In this document: positions 34,936 to 43,140 of the stretch, one piece after another
How the letters are laid out: every line of letters starts with the position of its first letter
Numbering within the stretch: position 1 is the stretch's first letter
Source of the DNA: Prado023 sp963736425
GTDB taxonomy: Bacteria > Actinomycetota > Actinomycetes > S36-B12 > CAIYMF01
Direction of reading: 5' to 3'
NCBI GenBank assembly: GCA_963736425.1
Contig: CAVTOX010000014.1
Span: 186,001-250,000, forward strand
Length of the DNA: 64,000 nucleotides
Position numbers and translations under genes: made by a program
Notes under the pieces: generated by a model
Database searches by the model: none
What the model was told of the DNA's origin: nothing
The model's input: only the letters and a program-made list of their open reading frames with translations

Positions 34936-36473
34936 TGGACGCCGAGCAGGCTGCGCAGATCAGCCTGGTCGTGGGTGTGATCGTGCTGGCCGCGGTGGGT
35001 GGCGTGCGCGTCGCCGAGCGGTTCGGCATGCCCGGCCTGCTCTTCTACCTCGGGCTGGGCCTGCTGCTCGGCGAGGATGGACCGGGCGGGATCCCCTTCA
35101 ACGACGCAGAGCTGGCCACGGCGCTGGGATACGCGGGGCTGGTCATCATCCTGGCTGAGGGTGGGTTGACCACGCGGACCTCCACCGTGCGCCCGGTGGC
35201 CGTGCCAGCGGCGCTGCTGGCCACCCTCGGTGTGGCGCTGAGCATCGTGCTCGTCGCCTGGCCGCTGCACTGGATCACAGGGATGGATCTGCGCACCGCC
35301 GTGCTGATCGCCGCCGTCCTCGCCCCCACCGATGCCGCTGCCGTCTTCACGGTGGCCCGCGGGTTGCGGCTGCCCTCGCGGCTCCAGACGCTCATCGAGG
35401 CCGAGTCCGGGCTCAACGACGCCCCGGTGGTCGTGCTGGTGGTGCTGCTCTCGACGACCGTGGGCAGCGAGATGCCCGTCTGGCTGATCCCGATCGTGGT
35501 GGTCGCTGAACTCGTCGGTGGGCTGCTCGTGGGTGTGCTCGTCGGGCTCTTCGCCCGATGGTTGCTGCCCAGGCTCGCCCTGCCCGCAGCGGGTCTCTAT
35601 CCCGTCGCGGTGATCGCGCTGCTGATGCTCGCCTACGGGCTGGCCGTGGTCCTGCACACCTCCGGGTTCGCTGCGGTGTACGTCGTCGCGCTGATCATGG
35701 CCGCCTCCCCGCTGCCGCACCGTCGCGCGGTGCTCGGCTTCATCGAGGGCCTCGCGTGGACGGTCCAGATCGGGCTGTTCGTCATGCTCGGCCTCCTGGC
35801 GTTCCCCAGCCGGCTGGGGGATGCGGTCGGGATCGCGTTGCTCGCTGGGGCGCTGCTCCTCGTCGTCGCACGTCCCGTGAGCGTGCTGGCATCGTTGGGC
35901 GTGTTCCTGCGGCCGGGGTGGGTCACCCGCCGGACTCGAACGGAGCCGATGCCCTGGCAGTGGCTGGCGTTCGTCTCCTGGGCTGGCCTGCGCGGGGCGG
36001 TGCCCATCATCTTCGCGACGATCCCCCTGGGCTCGGACGTGCCCGACGGTGCCCTGATCTTCGACGTGACCCTGCTGCTGGTCATCCTGCTCACGCTGCT
36101 GCAGGCACCGACCATGCCCCTGCTCGGGCGGCGGCTGGGACTGGTCCGGACCGAGCAGGTGGGGGAGCTGACCGTGGAGGCCGCGCCCCTGGACACCATG
36201 CACGCAGCGCTGCTCGACCTGGACATCCCCACGGGGTCCCGGATGGCCGGCACCTACATCAGCGAGCTGCCGCTGCCCGCGGGGGCGGTCGTGTCGCTCG
36301 TGATCCGCAGCGGTCACACCCTCGTGCCCGACCGCACCACCCGGATCAAGGTCGGCGACCGGCTGTTGATCGTCAGCACGTTGACGGCGCGCGAGGCCAC
36401 GGAGCGGGCGCTGCAGTCGGTGTCGCGTGTCGGCCGGCTTGCGGGCTGGACGGACCCGGACCCGCGGAGATAG
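34935..36473 (+). CDS. Monovalent cation/proton antiporter, CPA1 type with TrkA-C domain (NhaP2/CvrA-like)
   Basis: A 512-residue protein with 12-13 helices (residues 1-395), including the ion-binding region LAPTDAAAVFTV and EAESGLNDAPVVVL, both hallmarks of CPA1 antiporters. A C-terminal cytosolic part (about 410-495) resembles a TrkA-C/RCK domain: GSRMAGTYISELPLPAGAVVSLVIRSG and RIKVGDRLLIVS, which senses ligand. Closest to the K+/H+ antiporters of the NhaP2/CvrA group. It overlaps the CDP-alcohol gene by one base and ends 24 bases before the convergent desaturase gene. Confidence 0.85.
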   Translation: MDAEQAAQISLVVGVIVLAAVGGVRVAERFGMPGLLFYLGLGLLLGEDGPGGIPFNDAELATALGYAGLVIILAEGGLTTRTSTVRPVAVPAALLATLGVALSIVLVAWPLHWITGMDLRTAVLIAAVLAPTDAAAVFTVARGLRLPSRLQTLIEAESGLNDAPVVVLVVLLSTTVGSEMPVWLIPIVVVAELVGGLLVGVLVGLFARWLLPRLALPAAGLYPVAVIALLMLAYGLAVVLHTSGFAAVYVVALIMAASPLPHRRAVLGFIEGLAWTVQIGLFVMLGLLAFPSRLGDAVGIALLAGALLLVVARPVSVLASLGVFLRPGWVTRRTRTEPMPWQWLAFVSWAGLRGAVPIIFATIPLGSDVPDGALIFDVTLLLVILLTLLQAPTMPLLGRRLGLVRTEQVGELTVEAAPLDTMHAALLDLDIPTGSRMAGTYISELPLPAGAVVSLVIRSGHTLVPDRTTRIKVGDRLLIVSTLTAREATERALQSVSRVGRLAGWTDPDPRR

Positions 36474-36497
36474 CGGCCCTCGATCGCCGTCCGGGCC

Positions 36498-37994
36498 TCA
36501 GGCGCGTCCGACCAGGTTGGCCACGATCTCGGCTGACATCCCGACCAGCGGGAGCCCGCCGCCAGGGTGCGCTGACCCGCCCACGAGGAACAGGCCGGGA
36601 ACCGGTGAGGCGTTCTGGGGGCGCAGGAACGCCGCCCGCGCGCCGTTCGACGAGGTCCCGTAGATCGATCCACCCGGAGCGCCGGTCGCCCGCTCGAGAT
36701 CGGCTGGAGTGCGCAGCTCGCGCCAGAGGACGCGACCCGTGAGGTCGGTGCCGCGCTCGGCCAGCCGGGCCAGGACCTTGTCGGCGTACGAGTCGGCCAG
36801 GCCGGGGGCGTCCCAGTCGATCGTGCCCGGCAACTGACCGCTTGCGCAGTGCCGAGGGGCGTTGACCAGCACGAACCAGGCCTCGCCGTCCTCGGGGCGC
36901 ATGCCTGGGTCGTCCGGCATGCAGGCGTAGATCGTCGGGTCGTCGACGGGCCGGGGGCGCCGGTCGAAGATGGAGTCGAACTCCGCGTCGTAGTCGCGGG
37001 GGAACCAGACGTTGTTGTGGGTCAGTCCGGGAGTACGGCCCTGGACCGCCAGCAGCAGCACGAACCCGGACAGCGACGGCGTGGCCCGGGCGAGCCGGCG
37101 CACAGGGGCCCGCGGGGCCTGGTCGCCCAGCAGGCTGCCGTACACAAGGCTCGCGTCAGCGTTGGCGACGACCACGTCGGCGGGCAGCACCTCGCCCCCG
37201 GCCACCTCCACGCCCGACACTCGATCCCCGGACAGCAGGATCCGGGTGGCCGGGGTGGAGAGCCGGACGGTCACCCCGCGCTCGTCGAGGCGTGCGCGAA
37301 GGGCGTCGCCGAGGCTGCGCAGCCCACCGGCGACATGCCAGGCGCCGAAGGTGGCCTCGACGTAGGGGATCGTGGCCAGGACGGCCGGCGCCCTGCGCGG
37401 ATCGGAACCCGAGTAGGTGGCGTAGCGGTCGAACACCTGGCGAGCACGCCAGTCGGTGAGGGTGCTCCTGCCCAGGCCGCGCAGCGTCTGCCACGGGGCG
37501 ACCGTGCGCACAGCGCCGAGGTCGCGGGCCAGGGGGATCAGGTCGCGGGCACCGGTCAACGGCGACTCGAGGAACGGGCGGCGGGTGGCTGCCCACATCC
37601 GGCCCGCGCGCTCCATCAGCGCCCGCCACTGGTCGGCCGACTGCCCGCCGAAGGCATCGCCCATCGCCGCCGCTCCCATCCCCACGCCGACCCCAGGCAT
37701 CGGCAGCGTCGAGCCATCGGCGAACCGGTAGGTGAATCCGGGGTCGAGTGGGACCAGTTCGACGCTGTCCTCCAACGGTCCGCCGGTCTTGAGGAACAGG
37801 TCGCGGTACACGGCAGGGATGGTGAAGAGGCTGGGGCCGGTGTCGAAGGCGAACCCGTCGCGGCGGAACGTGCCGAGCTTGCCGCCGTGCGTGTCACTGG
37901 CCTCGATCACGGTGACGTCGTGGCCCTTGACCCTCAGCCTGGCCGCGGCGGCCATCCCACCCATCCCGGCGCCGATCACGATGATGCGTGCCAT
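36498..37994 (-). CDS. Carotenoid desaturase of the CrtI/CrtD family
   Basis: A 498-residue FAD flavoprotein: IIVIGAGMGGMAAAARLRVKG and ASDTHGGKLGTFRRDGFAFDTGPSLFTIP at the N-terminus, and LFLVGGSAHPGGGLPLVGMSAE at the C-terminus. It is distinct from CrtI at 28.9-30.4 kb. Given cruF and a glycosyltransferase close by, the likely step is 3,4-desaturation of a hydroxylated end group (CrtD); a CrtO-type ketolase or 1-hydroxy-neurosporene-type enzyme cannot be ruled out. ATG at 37994 has a TAGGGT -10 box 7 bases upstream (leaderless). It is divergent from the GMC oxidoreductase gene. Confidence 0.8.
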   Translation of the reverse strand: MARIIVIGAGMGGMAAAARLRVKGHDVTVIEASDTHGGKLGTFRRDGFAFDTGPSLFTIPAVYRDLFLKTGGPLEDSVELVPLDPGFTYRFADGSTLPMPGVGVGMGAAAMGDAFGGQSADQWRALMERAGRMWAATRRPFLESPLTGARDLIPLARDLGAVRTVAPWQTLRGLGRSTLTDWRARQVFDRYATYSGSDPRRAPAVLATIPYVEATFGAWHVAGGLRSLGDALRARLDERGVTVRLSTPATRILLSGDRVSGVEVAGGEVLPADVVVANADASLVYGSLLGDQAPRAPVRRLARATPSLSGFVLLLAVQGRTPGLTHNNVWFPRDYDAEFDSIFDRRPRPVDDPTIYACMPDDPGMRPEDGEAWFVLVNAPRHCASGQLPGTIDWDAPGLADSYADKVLARLAERGTDLTGRVLWRELRTPADLERATGAPGGSIYGTSSNGARAAFLRPQNASPVPGLFLVGGSAHPGGGLPLVGMSAEIVANLVGRA

Positions 37995-38001
37995 GCCCAG
38001 A

Positions 38002-38007
38002 ACCCTA
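38002..38007 (-). promoter_or_regulatory. -10 element, predicted leaderless promoter of the CrtD-like gene
   Basis: TAGGGT on the minus strand, 7 bases before ATG at 37994. Confidence 0.5.
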
Positions 38008-38073
38008 CGTGGACGTCGCGGTTCGGGGTCCCGCTGGATCGCATCGGAGCCGTGGACGCGGGAGGCTGTGGGG

Positions 38074-39600
38074 GTGAGCGGGTGGGATGTTGATGTCGCG
38101 GTCGTCGGGTCGGGTTTCGGTGGTGGCGTGGCCGCCCTGCGCCATGCGCAGGCGGGACGCTCGGTGCTGGTCCTCGAACAGGGGCGTCGCTTGACTCCCG
38201 AGGATCTGGAGGCCGGGGGCCGCCGGACGCGCGACTTCCTGTGGATGCCCGGGGTCGGGCTGCACGGGTACTTCCAGCAGACGCTGCTGCGCCATGTGAT
38301 GGTCGTGCATGGGGTCGGTGTCGGTGGCGGGTCGATCGTCTATGCGGGAGTGCTGCTGCACCCGAAGCCGGATGCGTGGGAGGCGTCCGGGTGGGCAGCC
38401 ACCGGACTGGACTGGGCGGCGGAGCTGGCGCCGCACTACGACAGGGCGGCCGCGATGCTGGGCCGCCAGACGAACCCGTACTCAGGCGCGCAGGACGCAT
38501 GGCTGCAGGCCGCTGCCGATGAGCTGGGCGTGGCCGGAACCTTCGCCTCGACCCCGCAGGGGATCTCCTTCGCCGACTGCGTGCGCTGCGGGGCGTGCAT
38601 CACCGGCTGCCCGCACGGCGCGAAGAACAGCATCGACCGGACCTATCTCGCGCGAGCAGAGGAGCTGGGGGCGGTGGTGCGGCCCCGATCGAAGGTGGTT
38701 CGGCTGGCGCGACTCCCAGGCGGTGGCTGGCGGCTGGACCTCGCTGATCCGCTGAGGCGGGGTGCGCCCGCAGGCAGCATCGCGGCCCGCGAGGTGGTGC
38801 TCAGCGCGGGGGTCCTTGGGACCACCGAGCTCCTGCTGGCCTCCCGGGATCGCTGGCGGACACTGCCCTGGGCCTCACCGGCCCTCGGGACGCACGTGCG
38901 CACCAACTCGGAGGCGTTCACGGCCGTGCTGCAACCAGCCGGCGGACCGGACGTCACCGATGGCGCCACGATCAGCAGCGACTTCCACCCCGATGACCTC
39001 ACGCACGTCACCAACAATCGGTTCCCGCGCTCGTTCGGGTTCATGCGCTGGTACCTGTCCCCACTCGTGGAGGGGGAGACCCAGGGCTCCCGGGCGCGGG
39101 CGACGGCGCGGGCGTACCTGCGCGATCCGGCCGGCGCCACGGCCAACGCACGGGCCCGCGACTGGTACCGACGGGTCACGGTCCTGACGGTCATGCAGCA
39201 TGACGACAACGAGATCTCGCTGCAGCTGCGGCGAGGGCCGCTCGGGTGGGGGTTGCGCTCGCGGCTGGCACCGGGGGCGCAGGCGATCCCGACCTACCTG
39301 CCGCAGGCGAACGCCGCCGCCAGCGCCGTCGCGCGTGCCAGCGGTGGGACGGCCTACGGGACGTTGCTGGATCCGGTGCTCGGCGTCGGCTCGACGGCGC
39401 ACATCCTCGGTGGGGCGGTCATCGCGGGGTCGCCTGCTGAGGGCGTGGTCGACTCCGCCCACCGCGTCTTCGCCACGCCGGATGGTGAGGTGTACGAGGA
39501 CCTGCGGGTGCTCGACGGCAGCGTCGTGCCGGCGAACATCGGCGTGAACCCGGCGCTGACGATCACGGCGATGTCCGAGCGGGCGATGGCCCTGCGCTGA
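38074..39600 (+). CDS. GMC-family FAD oxidoreductase with Cys-rich insertion
   Basis: A 508-residue flavoprotein of the glucose-methanol-choline/cholesterol oxidase family. The FAD site is VAVVGSGFGGGVAALRHAQAG, then HGVGVGGGSIVYAGVL; the C-terminal end has GSVVPANIGVNPALTITAMSERAM with HILGG. An insertion, CVRCGACITGCPHGAKNS (about residues 169-186), looks like a ferredoxin-type cluster loop seen in some family members and could also be a zinc site or disulfides. Substrate unknown; a carotenoid alcohol or steroid-like substrate is possible. GTG at 38074 follows GGGAGG. It overlaps the convergent glycosyltransferase gene by 38 bases. Confidence 0.78.
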   Translation: MSGWDVDVAVVGSGFGGGVAALRHAQAGRSVLVLEQGRRLTPEDLEAGGRRTRDFLWMPGVGLHGYFQQTLLRHVMVVHGVGVGGGSIVYAGVLLHPKPDAWEASGWAATGLDWAAELAPHYDRAAAMLGRQTNPYSGAQDAWLQAAADELGVAGTFASTPQGISFADCVRCGACITGCPHGAKNSIDRTYLARAEELGAVVRPRSKVVRLARLPGGGWRLDLADPLRRGAPAGSIAAREVVLSAGVLGTTELLLASRDRWRTLPWASPALGTHVRTNSEAFTAVLQPAGGPDVTDGATISSDFHPDDLTHVTNNRFPRSFGFMRWYLSPLVEGETQGSRARATARAYLRDPAGATANARARDWYRRVTVLTVMQHDDNEISLQLRRGPLGWGLRSRLAPGAQAIPTYLPQANAAASAVARASGGTAYGTLLDPVLGVGSTAHILGGAVIAGSPAEGVVDSAHRVFATPDGEVYEDLRVLDGSVVPANIGVNPALTITAMSERAMALR

Positions 39601-40759
39601 CGTGCACCGTGCGGCCCTTCCAGGCGAGCTGCCCGCGCCGGTGGCGCCACCACGACAGGGCGGTCAGGCCGTCGAGCGCGAGGATCGACAGCGGGTGCGA
39701 CCATGCGTCGGCAACCCGGCCGCCCGTGCGGCGAGCCACCAGGATGCGACCGGCGACCCCCGTGACGTAGCCGAGGGTGCCCGCAGCCCGGGTCCCGGGT
39801 GAGCGGGCGAGGAGGGCTGCGGCCGGGGGGAGCACGTAGGCGAGGGTGAGAATCCCGGTGGCTCCCACGGAGCCCGCAGGGGAGCCGAACGCCGCCCACA
39901 GCGACTTGGTGTACCCGTCGATGAGCTCGGTTCGGCTGGTGTACATCCGGCAGGTGGCCAGGTCGGTGCCGTCGGTGACGTTCGCCCTGCCGCCCACGGC
40001 CTTCACCGCGCGGGCCAGTGCGATGTCCTCCAGGACCTCGTGGCGGACGGTCGTGTGGCCGCCGGAGCGCTCGTATGCCGCGGGGGTGATAGCCAGGACC
40101 TGTCCGTTGGCGGCCGTCAGGGATGGTCGCGGGGAGTCCTCGGCGACGCCCAGCGGAAGGGTCGTCATCCACGACCACTGCAGCAGTGGCTGGACCAGGC
40201 GCTCCGTGGCGGTGATCGCGACCTGGCGGGGGTAGGGGCTGGCCAGGTCGAGGCCGGAGTCGCGCATCAGGGTGGCGATCCGGCGAACGGCGTCGGGGGC
40301 CAGCACCACATCTGCGTCCACGAACAGCAGCAGGTCGGCAGCCGCGTCCCCGGCCGGGGGATCGCCGGCGAGGGCTGCCTCGGCCAGGCGCTGGCAGGCC
40401 CACGGCTTGCCCAACCATCCCTCGGGTGGGTGCTCGGTGCCACCGTCACGCACCTCGAACCGGGGGTCCTGGGCAACAGCGGCGCGCACGAGGTCGCCGG
40501 TGCCGTCGGTGGAGCCGTCGTCGAGGATGAGCACGCGCATCGCTGTGTGGTCCTGGGCCAGCAACCCCGCCAGGCACGGCTCGATCCGGTGGGCCTCATC
40601 GCGGGCCGGCAGCAGGACAGTCACGCGAGCGAGTTCGATCGGATCGCCGGGTGCCGGGACCGGAGCGGGCCGAAGGTGCCGGGTGTTCCAGGCGGTGTGG
40701 GCGGTGAGTCCGGCAGCCAGCAGTGTGGCGGCCAGGACAGTTGCGCGACCTGGTCTCAC
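39563..40759 (-). CDS. Family 2 glycosyltransferase, CruG-like (carotenoid)
   Basis: A 398-residue GT2 enzyme with an N-terminal membrane segment (TVLAATLLAAGLTAHTAW), a GT-A domain (VTVLLPARDEAHRIEPCL, ILDDGSTDGTGDLV, metal motif LLFVDADVVLAPDA, catalytic HEVLEDIALARAVKAVGG) and C-terminal membrane helices. The GTGA overlap with cruF makes it the probable carotenoid glycosyltransferase (CruG or CruC type) that glycosylates the hydroxylated end group. The donor sugar is unknown. Alternative: a glycosyltransferase for a glycolipid. Confidence 0.78.
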   Translation of the reverse strand: MRPGRATVLAATLLAAGLTAHTAWNTRHLRPAPVPAPGDPIELARVTVLLPARDEAHRIEPCLAGLLAQDHTAMRVLILDDGSTDGTGDLVRAAVAQDPRFEVRDGGTEHPPEGWLGKPWACQRLAEAALAGDPPAGDAAADLLLFVDADVVLAPDAVRRIATLMRDSGLDLASPYPRQVAITATERLVQPLLQWSWMTTLPLGVAEDSPRPSLTAANGQVLAITPAAYERSGGHTTVRHEVLEDIALARAVKAVGGRANVTDGTDLATCRMYTSRTELIDGYTKSLWAAFGSPAGSVGATGILTLAYVLPPAAALLARSPGTRAAGTLGYVTGVAGRILVARRTGGRVADAWSHPLSILALDGLTALSWWRHRRGQLAWKGRTVHVSAGPSPARTSP

Positions 40760-41550
40760 TGGGTGCCGACCAGTTCATCGTGAGGGGCGCGACGCAACTC
40801 CGGCACCACCAGGCGCGCCCAGGGGATGACCGTGATGCCCATGGCGATCCCGCCCCAGACCGCGACCGCCGGACGGCCGAAGAACACGGCGGCGGCCATG
40901 ACGTTCGAGGCGTAGATCCAGAGCATCAGCAGGTGGGGCATGCGGTCGTCAGCCGCGGTGCGGGGCAGGTGGTCCAGCACCCAGAAGATGAGCAGACCGG
41001 TGGCGAACCAGCCCGCGTAGTTCGTCAGCGGGATGCCGGGCGAGCCGGGCAGGGCCGGGGTCGGGCCGGCGAAGGCCCAGTGCCCCTCGCCGACCATCTG
41101 CGGGTCGAGGAACAGGTCCCAGGCGGTGATGGTCCATGCGCCGATCAGGACCACCTGCCAGCGTCGGGTGCCCAGGCGCTGGGCGAGCAGCAGCATCGGG
41201 TAGGCGGCCATGCACCACGCCAGGGGGATCAGCAGCGGGACATCGAGCACCATGGGCCCCAGGCGATCGCCGTAGCTGTAGGCGCCGAACGGGTAGCCGG
41301 TGGCTGTGCCGATCGCCTCGACTGCCAGGCCGATCGCCGCTGTGGTCCCGTAGAGGCCAGCTGCCCAGCCGAGACCCCGATGGACTGCGGCATGGCTGGC
41401 ACCGGCGGCGGCCAGCAGCAGCACCGAGGTGATGGTGGCGGCGTCGCGCAGGTCCTCGGGGAGCAGCACCCAGACGATCTGCGACAGCACCCCAGCGGCA
41501 CCGAGCACCCATGGCAGGGCGCGCAGGGGCGGCGAGGTCGCGGCGGGCAC
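40756..41550 (-). CDS. cruF: Carotenoid 1',2'-hydratase (CruF, DUF422)
   Basis: A 264-residue integral membrane protein with about eight helices. It matches DUF422: SHAAVHRGLGWAAGLYG, GYPFGAYSYGDRLGPMVLDVPLLIPLAWCMAAYP, AWDLFLDPQMVGEGHWAF, and GIPLTNYAGWFATG. Family members hydrate the psi-end double bond to a 1'-hydroxyl in the myxol pathway. GTG at 41550 has a TAGACT -10 box 7 bases upstream (leaderless). The stop overlaps the glycosyltransferase start by 4 bases. Confidence 0.88.
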   Translation of the reverse strand: MPAATSPPLRALPWVLGAAGVLSQIVWVLLPEDLRDAATITSVLLLAAAGASHAAVHRGLGWAAGLYGTTAAIGLAVEAIGTATGYPFGAYSYGDRLGPMVLDVPLLIPLAWCMAAYPMLLLAQRLGTRRWQVVLIGAWTITAWDLFLDPQMVGEGHWAFAGPTPALPGSPGIPLTNYAGWFATGLLIFWVLDHLPRTAADDRMPHLLMLWIYASNVMAAAVFFGRPAVAVWGGIAMGITVIPWARLVVPELRRAPHDELVGTQ

Positions 41551-41557
41551 GGCCTCG

Positions 41558-41563
41558 AGTCTA
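41558..41563 (-). promoter_or_regulatory. -10 element, predicted leaderless promoter of cruF
   Basis: TAGACT on the minus strand, 7 bases before the GTG at 41550. Confidence 0.5.
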
Positions 41564-42103
41564 GGCGGGGCGCAGGGCCCGGGCGCTGAGCTCCACCGGG
41601 TAGGGCGCGCTCAGGTCGACTGTCTCGTTCCCGGTCAGATGGGCGCGCTCGGTGTACGCGCCGTCGACCAGCTCCAGGACGGTGATCGAGGGCTCGATGG
41701 GATCCACCAGCCAGTAGGACGGGACTCCAGCCCGTTCGTACAGGTGGCGCTTGGTGGTCCGGTCGATCAGGGCCGTCGAGGGGGAGCGGATCTCGACCGC
41801 CAGCAGAGGTGCTCCGGGTAGGTCGCGGGCGGTGAACTGCACTCGCGGGGCGACCAGGAGATCGGGAACCACGACAGTGCGGTCCGAGAGCGCGACGTCG
41901 AAGGGGCCTGCCAGCAGGACGAGTCCTTCGGGCAGGTTCGGTCGCAGGAGGTCGATCAGGCGCATCTGGACGTCCTGATGGGAGAAGCCCGGTGAGGGGG
42001 TCACCAGGAACGCGCCGTCGAGGAGCTCGTGGCGCCGGCCGTCGTCCGGTAGCGCGTCGAGGTCCTCACGGGTGAATGCGGTGTCGGCGGCCATGACAGC
42101 CAT
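41561..42103 (-). CDS. Uma2-family (DUF820) PD-(D/E)XK nuclease-like protein
   Basis: A 180-residue protein of the Uma2 family, common in multicellular and actinobacterial genomes. Motifs: HELLDGAFLVTPSPGFSHQDVQMRL, VVVPDLLVAP (PD), LLAVEIRSPSTALIDRTTKRHLYERAGVPSYWLVDP (E-x-K/R-type). These give a restriction-endonuclease-like fold with PD...EIR in place of EXK, so catalysis is uncertain. Biological role unknown. Its stop lies across the cruF -10 box. ATG 42103 is the first start; ATG 42091 is also possible. Confidence 0.82.
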   Translation of the reverse strand: MAVMAADTAFTREDLDALPDDGRRHELLDGAFLVTPSPGFSHQDVQMRLIDLLRPNLPEGLVLLAGPFDVALSDRTVVVPDLLVAPRVQFTARDLPGAPLLAVEIRSPSTALIDRTTKRHLYERAGVPSYWLVDPIEPSITVLELVDGAYTERAHLTGNETVDLSAPYPVELSARALRPA

Positions 42104-42199
42104 GATGCTCCCCCTTCGTCCATGACGCGAGGATCTGACCCCGTGGCTCAGGCGTCAACCAGTCATCCACAGGGCGTGCTCGAGAGCACCTGGCCGGTG

Positions 42200-42913
42200 C
42201 TACGCGGTGTCGAGCGCAGGAACGGGACGGCCGGCGACGGTGCCCTCGGCGGAGAGCAGGGCGAACCGCGCGAAGAGCTCCTCGGAGTACCAGCCGAGCT
42301 GCTTGGTCTGGGCGATCACCTGCTGGTGCGCGGGGCGGCGGTGGGCGAAGGCCGAGAGGGCGGGGCCGTCGGACCAGGTCGAGAAGGTGCCCTGCAGCCC
42401 GACCGGGGCCTCACCGATCCCCATCGCGAACGTGAGCCCGCCGCCCTGCTTGATGTCGAGCACCACTGGCGGTACGGAGCTCCAGAACGTGCGCCACATC
42501 CGGGGCTTGATCCGCCCGCGGGTGATCGCCGCGATGGGTCCGTCCCATCGGTTCGGTATCGGGTTGCCGAACGGCTGCTGAGCTGCCCAGAGCCCGCGGC
42601 TGCTCAGCGGACGCATGACCCAGGTGGCCGACTCCTCGGCGATCCGGTCCCAGTCCCGTGCCACGGGGGAGTCGGCGAACCGGCGTGGTCCCTGGTCGTC
42701 GGCCCAGCACACCAGCACGCCCCAGTGGTGCGCGTCGGCGTCCAGCGGGGTGAAGGTGCGCCCGTTCCCAGTGCCCAGCAGCTTGGCGAACCGGACTCCC
42801 GGGAGGGCGCGCACGCGGCGTCGGTGGCGAGCCATGTGGGTGACCGCCGTGGGGACGTGCCGGGTCGGGACCCCCCAGACGTGCAGGCTCACCAGGGCCG
42901 GAGTCTCGGGCAT
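42200..42913 (-). CDS. Spheroidene monooxygenase-like protein (CrtA family)
   Basis: A 237-residue protein with a ferredoxin-like dimeric-barrel pattern (ALVSLHVWGVPTRHVPTAVTHMARHR, LLGTGNGRTFTPLDADAHHWGVLVCW, WSDGPALSAFAHRRPAHQQVI), as in CrtA, which adds a keto group at C-2 of acyclic carotenoid ends. The near cruF, CrtD-like and glycosyltransferase genes support a carotenoid substrate, but CrtA-like proteins also occur away from carotenoid genes and may have other roles. ATG at 42913; a GATACT box 6 bases upstream suggests a leaderless transcript. Confidence 0.72.
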   Translation of the reverse strand: MPETPALVSLHVWGVPTRHVPTAVTHMARHRRRVRALPGVRFAKLLGTGNGRTFTPLDADAHHWGVLVCWADDQGPRRFADSPVARDWDRIAEESATWVMRPLSSRGLWAAQQPFGNPIPNRWDGPIAAITRGRIKPRMWRTFWSSVPPVVLDIKQGGGLTFAMGIGEAPVGLQGTFSTWSDGPALSAFAHRRPAHQQVIAQTKQLGWYSEELFARFALLSAEGTVAGRPVPALDTA

Positions 42914-42919
42914 GTCCCC

Positions 42920-42925
42920 AGTATC
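42920..42925 (-). promoter_or_regulatory. -10-like element of the CrtA-like gene
   Basis: GATACT on the minus strand, 6 bases before ATG at 42913. Weaker than the other leaderless boxes because the first T is absent. Confidence 0.35.
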
Positions 42926-42938
42926 CCCGCACCGGGGG

Positions 42939-42967
42939 TTGACGGTGTCAGACCGGGGGCGTACGGT
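42939..42967 (+). promoter_or_regulatory. Promoter of the SOS/translesion-synthesis operon
   Basis: -35 TTGACG (42939-42944), 17-base spacer, -10 TACGGT (42962-42967). This is the best -35/-10 pair in the window. The LexA box begins 8 bases downstream of the -10, covering the expected transcription start. Confidence 0.7.
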
Positions 42968-42975
42968 GAAGCCAG

Positions 42976-42993
42976 TTCGAACACCCGTTCGAA
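42976..42993 (+). promoter_or_regulatory. LexA-type SOS box
   Basis: TTCGAACACCCGTTCGAA: an 18-base interrupted palindrome with 7-base arms whose core CGAACACCCGTTCG (42978-42991) fits the actinobacterial LexA consensus CGAAC-N4-GTTCG exactly. It overlies the expected transcription start of the operon that begins at 43141, so LexA bound here would block transcription until DNA damage. It is 63 bases from the divergent CrtA-like gene. Confidence 0.88.
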
Positions 42994-43140
42994 CATGGTG
43001 CTGGTGGAACCGCCGACCCCGGACCGCCAGCACTCGGGGATCGGCCTGCGCCTCGGCGAGGGAAGCGCAGGAGCGCAGGCCGATCCCCCCGCACAGCCGT
43101 CTTCCCCGGTGCGCGACCCCACGACTGCCAGGAGGACGCA

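Noticed and set aside
34296..36317. 673-codon open frame antisense to the antiporter gene
   Set aside because: His/Gln/Asp/Arg-rich shadow frame of a membrane protein gene, a common artefact at this GC.
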